A stretch of 8,219 bases of DNA, taken from assembly GCA_900769465.1 (NCBI GenBank), contig CAAGGT010000332.1, forward strand, positions 1 through 8,219. The letters are read 5' to 3'. The position numbers and the translations under genes were made by a program. The stretch comes from Bacteroidaceae bacterium (GTDB lineage Bacteria; Bacteroidota; Bacteroidia; Bacteroidales; Bacteroidaceae). The notes under the pieces were generated by a model. The model did no database searches and was not told where the DNA came from. It saw only the letters and a list, made by a program, of their open reading frames with translations. Below, piece after piece: positions 6,393 to 8,219 of this stretch; the stretch's first letter is position 1; every line of letters starts with the position of its first letter.

Positions 6393-7042
6393 GATATCTT
6401 ACCTCCTTCCATCTTAATTATACAATCGCTTGTTTGAGATATATAATCACGATTGTGCTCTATCTGAATAATAGTCTTTCCTGCGCGTCTTAGCTCTTTT
6501 ATAGCTTCCGATATTTTTAATCTATTGTTCTCATCAATCCCTGCCACTGGTTCATCAATCAATAATAAATTGGCATCATTTGCAACTAAACATGCAATTG
6601 TAAGTAACTTCTGTTGCCCATAAGAAATATTGCCAGCTAAAGAGTTTGCGACTTCTGTTAATGACAAATGCTCTAGGATTGCATTAATCTTATCAGCATC
6701 TCTAAGTTGAAAATAACCAAACATTTTTTTCTCATGTGCCAATATAACATTCTCACGAACAGTCATATGGCATGCTAAACGTAAATCCTGAAAAGTCCTT
6801 CCTATGCCCAATCTGTTAATTTTGTATGGGCTATAACCCATAATATTGTTTCCATTTAATAACACTCTTCCACAATTGGGCTTTAAAAAACCAGACAAAA
6901 CATTTATTAATGTAGTCTTACCTGAACCATTCCCTCCAACCAATGTGTACACCTTTCCCTTCTCAACGGAGAGGTTAACACCTTTTAGAATTGGGGTTGC
7001 ACCAAAACTTACACATATATTTTCTATAACAAGCATGCACAT
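6386..7042 (-). CDS. LivG-like ATP-binding protein of the HAAT importer
   Basis: First gene of the operon, 218 residues. ABC ATPase motifs are complete: Walker A GGNGSGKT at 36-43, Q-loop Q85 in GIGRTFQDLRL (a LivG trademark, GIARTFQNxRLF), signature ISYGQQK at 139-145 (LivG usually LSYGQQR), Walker B LLLIDEP at 159-165, and switch histidine in EHNRD at 195-199. It is shorter than typical LivG proteins of about 255 residues because the inserted region between the Q-loop and the signature, normally covering permease contacts, is much reduced. The ATG at 7042 is chosen as start, although the ATG two codons in (7036) would give a protein beginning MLVIENICVSFG, as many homologues do. A Bacteroidetes-type promoter lies about 35 bases upstream. 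Confidence 0.92.
   Translation of the reverse strand: MCMLVIENICVSFGATPILKGVNLSVEKGKVYTLVGGNGSGKTTLINVLSGFLKPNCGRVLLNGNNIMGYSPYKINRLGIGRTFQDLRLACHMTVRENVILAHEKKMFGYFQLRDADKINAILEHLSLTEVANSLAGNISYGQQKLLTIACLVANDANLLLIDEPVAGIDENNRLKISEAIKELRRAGKTIIQIEHNRDYISQTSDCIIKMEGGKISC
6401..6408 (-). promoter_or_regulatory. Strong Shine-Dalgarno for the LivF-like gene
   Basis: The minus strand reads AAGGAGGT, a full match to the anti-16S sequence, with eight bases before the GTG at 6392. It lies inside the end of the LivG-like gene (codons for EGG) and supports the GTG start. Strong Shine-Dalgarno sites are uncommon in Bacteroidetes, so it could be chance coding sequence or a trace of a foreign origin. 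Confidence 0.45.
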
Positions 7043-7073
7043 GAATGTTTATCAAAAGCATATAATCGCACCG

Positions 7074-7103
7074 CAAAGATACGACTTTTAGTTTATACCT
7101 AAA
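7074..7103 (-). promoter_or_regulatory. Bacteroidetes-type promoter for the transporter operon
   Basis: On the minus strand TATCTTTG (7081 to 7074) matches the Bacteroidetes -7 consensus TAnnTTTG exactly. An 18-base spacer separates it from TTTA (7103 to 7100), a three-of-four match to the -33 TTTG. Transcription would begin near 7065-7070, leaving a short leader before the ATG at 7042. The rest of the 170-base gap holds no recognisable gene. No conventional terminator with a T-run is visible between the lysozyme stop and this promoter, so read-through from the transfer operon is also possible. Confidence 0.6.
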
Positions 7104-7110
7104 CGTTTAC
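7091..7110. promoter_or_regulatory. Possible operator: palindrome overlapping the -33 element
   Basis: TAAACGTTTA at 7100-7109 is a perfect 10-bp palindrome. It is preceded by GTTTA at 7091-7095, which is inverted relative to TAAAC at 7100-7104, so three GTTTA/TAAAC half-sites lie within 20 bases. They overlap the -33 element and spacer of the promoter, where a repressor would act. No regulator gene is visible in the window. Confidence 0.3.
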
Positions 7111-7212
7111 CCCTTAATAATTATTATTCTCAGGCTCAAATCAAGCAATTTTCCCTTCAACTACAATTAAATTATAGCAATCATTGCGAATTTATAAGTA
7201 GTTGCCATTGGT

Positions 7213-7734
7213 TTAAGGTATATACAGCAATTGAAACTCTCTTTTTCTGCGGCGTTCGATGCTGGGGATAGGCTTGCCCTTGTAGCAACGGTACGAGATA
7301 TACTCCTCGTAGATATCCCTGTCGCCGGACTCTATTTTCTTGATAAGGTTACTCTTCGGACGTTTGCCATAGCCAAGCAAGCGTGAATGCCCCACATTGT
7401 AAGCCAAGACCATTAGTAGCAGAGCATCTTTCCCATACTGTCGGAAATACTTGTATCGCTCCAATAGGTCGGCTCTGAGTAACGAATCGGCCTGTGCTTC
7501 AGTAATGTCTGCTGTCAAGTTCTCGTGTGGAAGCAGTTTATGCCCATAACCGATGTATGGATAGTGTTTTGCCGAGTGCCACCCCTCAAACTCCTTGATG
7601 AGTGTTACTGCATTATCGAACAGTTCCGCTGAAATCTCCTTGGGTAGTGGTGGCGAAGAGTCACCGCCTCGTGTCTGTGCCTTGGCATATCCGCAAAGCA
7701 AGGTCAGACATATAATCATCAACTTTATTCTCAT
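7213..7734 (-). CDS. Conjugative-transposon lysozyme (T4-type, GH24-like)
   Basis: A 173-residue exported protein. Residues 1-19 are a signal peptide with an AKA site before Gln20. The catalytic region is IKEFEGWHSAKHYPYIGYGHKL at about 46-67. Glu50 matches the catalytic Glu of T4-type lysozymes, and YIGYGH is the family's usual motif; the loop normally carrying the catalytic Asp is shortened, as is usual for lysozymes of Bacteroides conjugative transposons. The sequence further on (ITEAQADSLLRADL, LAYNVGHSRLLGYGKRPKS, SGDRDIYEEYISYR) is also characteristic of those elements. It would locally open peptidoglycan for the conjugation machine. The gene follows traQ by 65 bases on the same strand and closes the transfer operon. 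Base composition here is clearly richer in G+C than in the neighbouring transporter cassette. Confidence 0.88.
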   Translation of the reverse strand: MRIKLMIICLTLLCGYAKAQTRGGDSSPPLPKEISAELFDNAVTLIKEFEGWHSAKHYPYIGYGHKLLPHENLTADITEAQADSLLRADLLERYKYFRQYGKDALLLMVLAYNVGHSRLLGYGKRPKSNLIKKIESGDRDIYEEYISYRCYKGKPIPSIERRRKREFQLLYIP

Positions 7735-7762
7735 AGATTCTCTTTTAGTGATTGGTTATAGC

Positions 7763-7791
7763 GGCAGACACGCGACAAGCGAGTGCCTGCC
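7763..7791 (-). other. Stem-loop in the traQ-lysozyme intergenic gap
   Basis: Arms GGCAGACAC (7763-7771) and GTGCCTGCC (7783-7791) form a nine-pair stem on the minus-strand transcript with one G-U pair. The 11-base loop can close by two further pairs. It sits directly after the traQ stop. There is no T-run, so it is not a standard terminator; it may protect the upstream message end or adjust lysozyme expression. Confidence 0.5.
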
Positions 7792-7799
7792 ACCGTTGT

Positions 7800-8219
7800 T
7801 TAAGGATTGATGTTGATTGGAGAGACGATAGTTCCTATGGGAGTAATCGTATTACCCTCTGTGGTATCCTCTTCCTCCTTCACCTCGTTATTGAAAGTGA
7901 ATGTGAGCTGATAGAGCTGGTCATGGTTATCCTCGAAATAGACATCTATCGTCTGCTGATCCTCACACTCCGAGGTGTAGTACAGACGGAACACATCTCT
8001 GTCAAGCGGATAGCGGTCATTAGGCAGTAGCACCATACCATCATCCATTCTCAATGTTCCCTCGCCATCGGGCTGGAAATAACGGATTGTGTAGCGTGTA
8101 TCGGAGAAATACCCTTCACGAACAATCTCACAGCGTATCTCTGCTGTCTCGCCTTGCACCAATCGCTTGGGAACGGGCATTGTCTCAACCGTAAAAGGAT
8201 AGGCTTGCTGAACATCGAG
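7800..8219 (-). CDS. traQ: Conjugative transfer protein TraQ (DUF3872), 5' end beyond the window
   Basis: The frame is open to the right edge. Before the internal Met at 8180 the sequence reads LDVQQAYPFTVET, which fits the mature part of this family, so the true start and the likely lipoprotein signal lie beyond 8219. Visible family features are MPVPKRLVQGETAEIRCEI, the tract EGYFSDTRYTIRYFQPDG and GEGTLRMDDG, then NDRYPLDRDVFRLYYTS and DQQTIDVYFEDN, all characteristic of the DUF3872/TraQ protein of CTnDOT-type elements. Its precise role in conjugation is unclear; it is probably an envelope-associated part of the transfer machine. The C-terminal tail after FNNEV (EEEDTTEGNTITPIG...) is low-complexity. 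It is the last transfer gene before the lysozyme. Confidence 0.88.
   Translation of the reverse strand, partial: LDVQQAYPFTVETMPVPKRLVQGETAEIRCEIVREGYFSDTRYTIRYFQPDGEGTLRMDDGMVLLPNDRYPLDRDVFRLYYTSECEDQQTIDVYFEDNHDQLYQLTFTFNNEVKEEEDTTEGNTITPIGTIVSPININP

Noticed and set aside
7161..7187. Inverted repeats CTACAATTAAATTATAG and GCAATCATTGC as a terminator after the lysozyme gene
   Set aside because: The first has a mismatch, the second a one-base loop, and neither is G+C-rich or followed by a T-run.
8178..8180. Met at 8180 as the start of the TraQ-like protein
   Set aside because: The frame stays open to the window edge with family-like sequence (QQAYPFTVET), so this Met is internal.

Overview
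The window looks like accessory DNA from a Bacteroidales bacterium (Bacteroides, Parabacteroides or Prevotella type). Three things point there. The right end carries two consecutive genes typical of the end of a CTnDOT-type conjugative transposon transfer operon: a TraQ/DUF3872 protein and a T4-type lysozyme. A good match to the Bacteroidetes promoter -7 element (TAnnTTTG) lies before the central operon. The left end carries the multiple-repeat terminus of an IS21-family element. The central block is visibly much more AT-rich than the right-hand transfer genes, as expected for horizontally acquired cargo.

Layout, left to right: (1) 1-146, the end of an IS21-type insertion sequence with five copies of a GGTACATTT core at an exact 24-bp period; (2) 147-565, the 3' remnant of a plus-strand gene cut by that insertion, with a HEPN-like RNRCAH motif; (3) 597-7042, a compact minus-strand operon in which almost every junction is an overlap or a gap of a few bases; (4) 7043-7212, the intergenic region with its promoter and a possible operator; (5) 7213-8219, the minus-strand lysozyme gene and the truncated traQ gene.

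The operon is the unusual part. In transcription order it encodes a LivG-like ATPase, a LivF-like ATPase, a LivJ/K-like solute-binding protein held by an N-terminal membrane anchor, a possible 54-residue peptide, a polyprenyl-synthase-like (class I isoprenoid, ComQ-like) enzyme, a membrane protein with four predicted helices and a soluble C-terminal domain of unknown function, then LivH-like and LivM-like permeases. This is a complete HAAT-family (branched-chain amino acid type) ABC importer with an isoprenoid enzyme and an unknown membrane protein placed between its binding protein and its permeases.

The interleaving and translational coupling suggest that all products serve one function. 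One reading is that the importer takes up, or senses, a molecule related to the prenyl enzyme's substrate or product; another is signalling or defence cargo. No function is proven by sequence alone. All operon reading frames are intact and key catalytic motifs are present, so the system appears functional rather than decaying.
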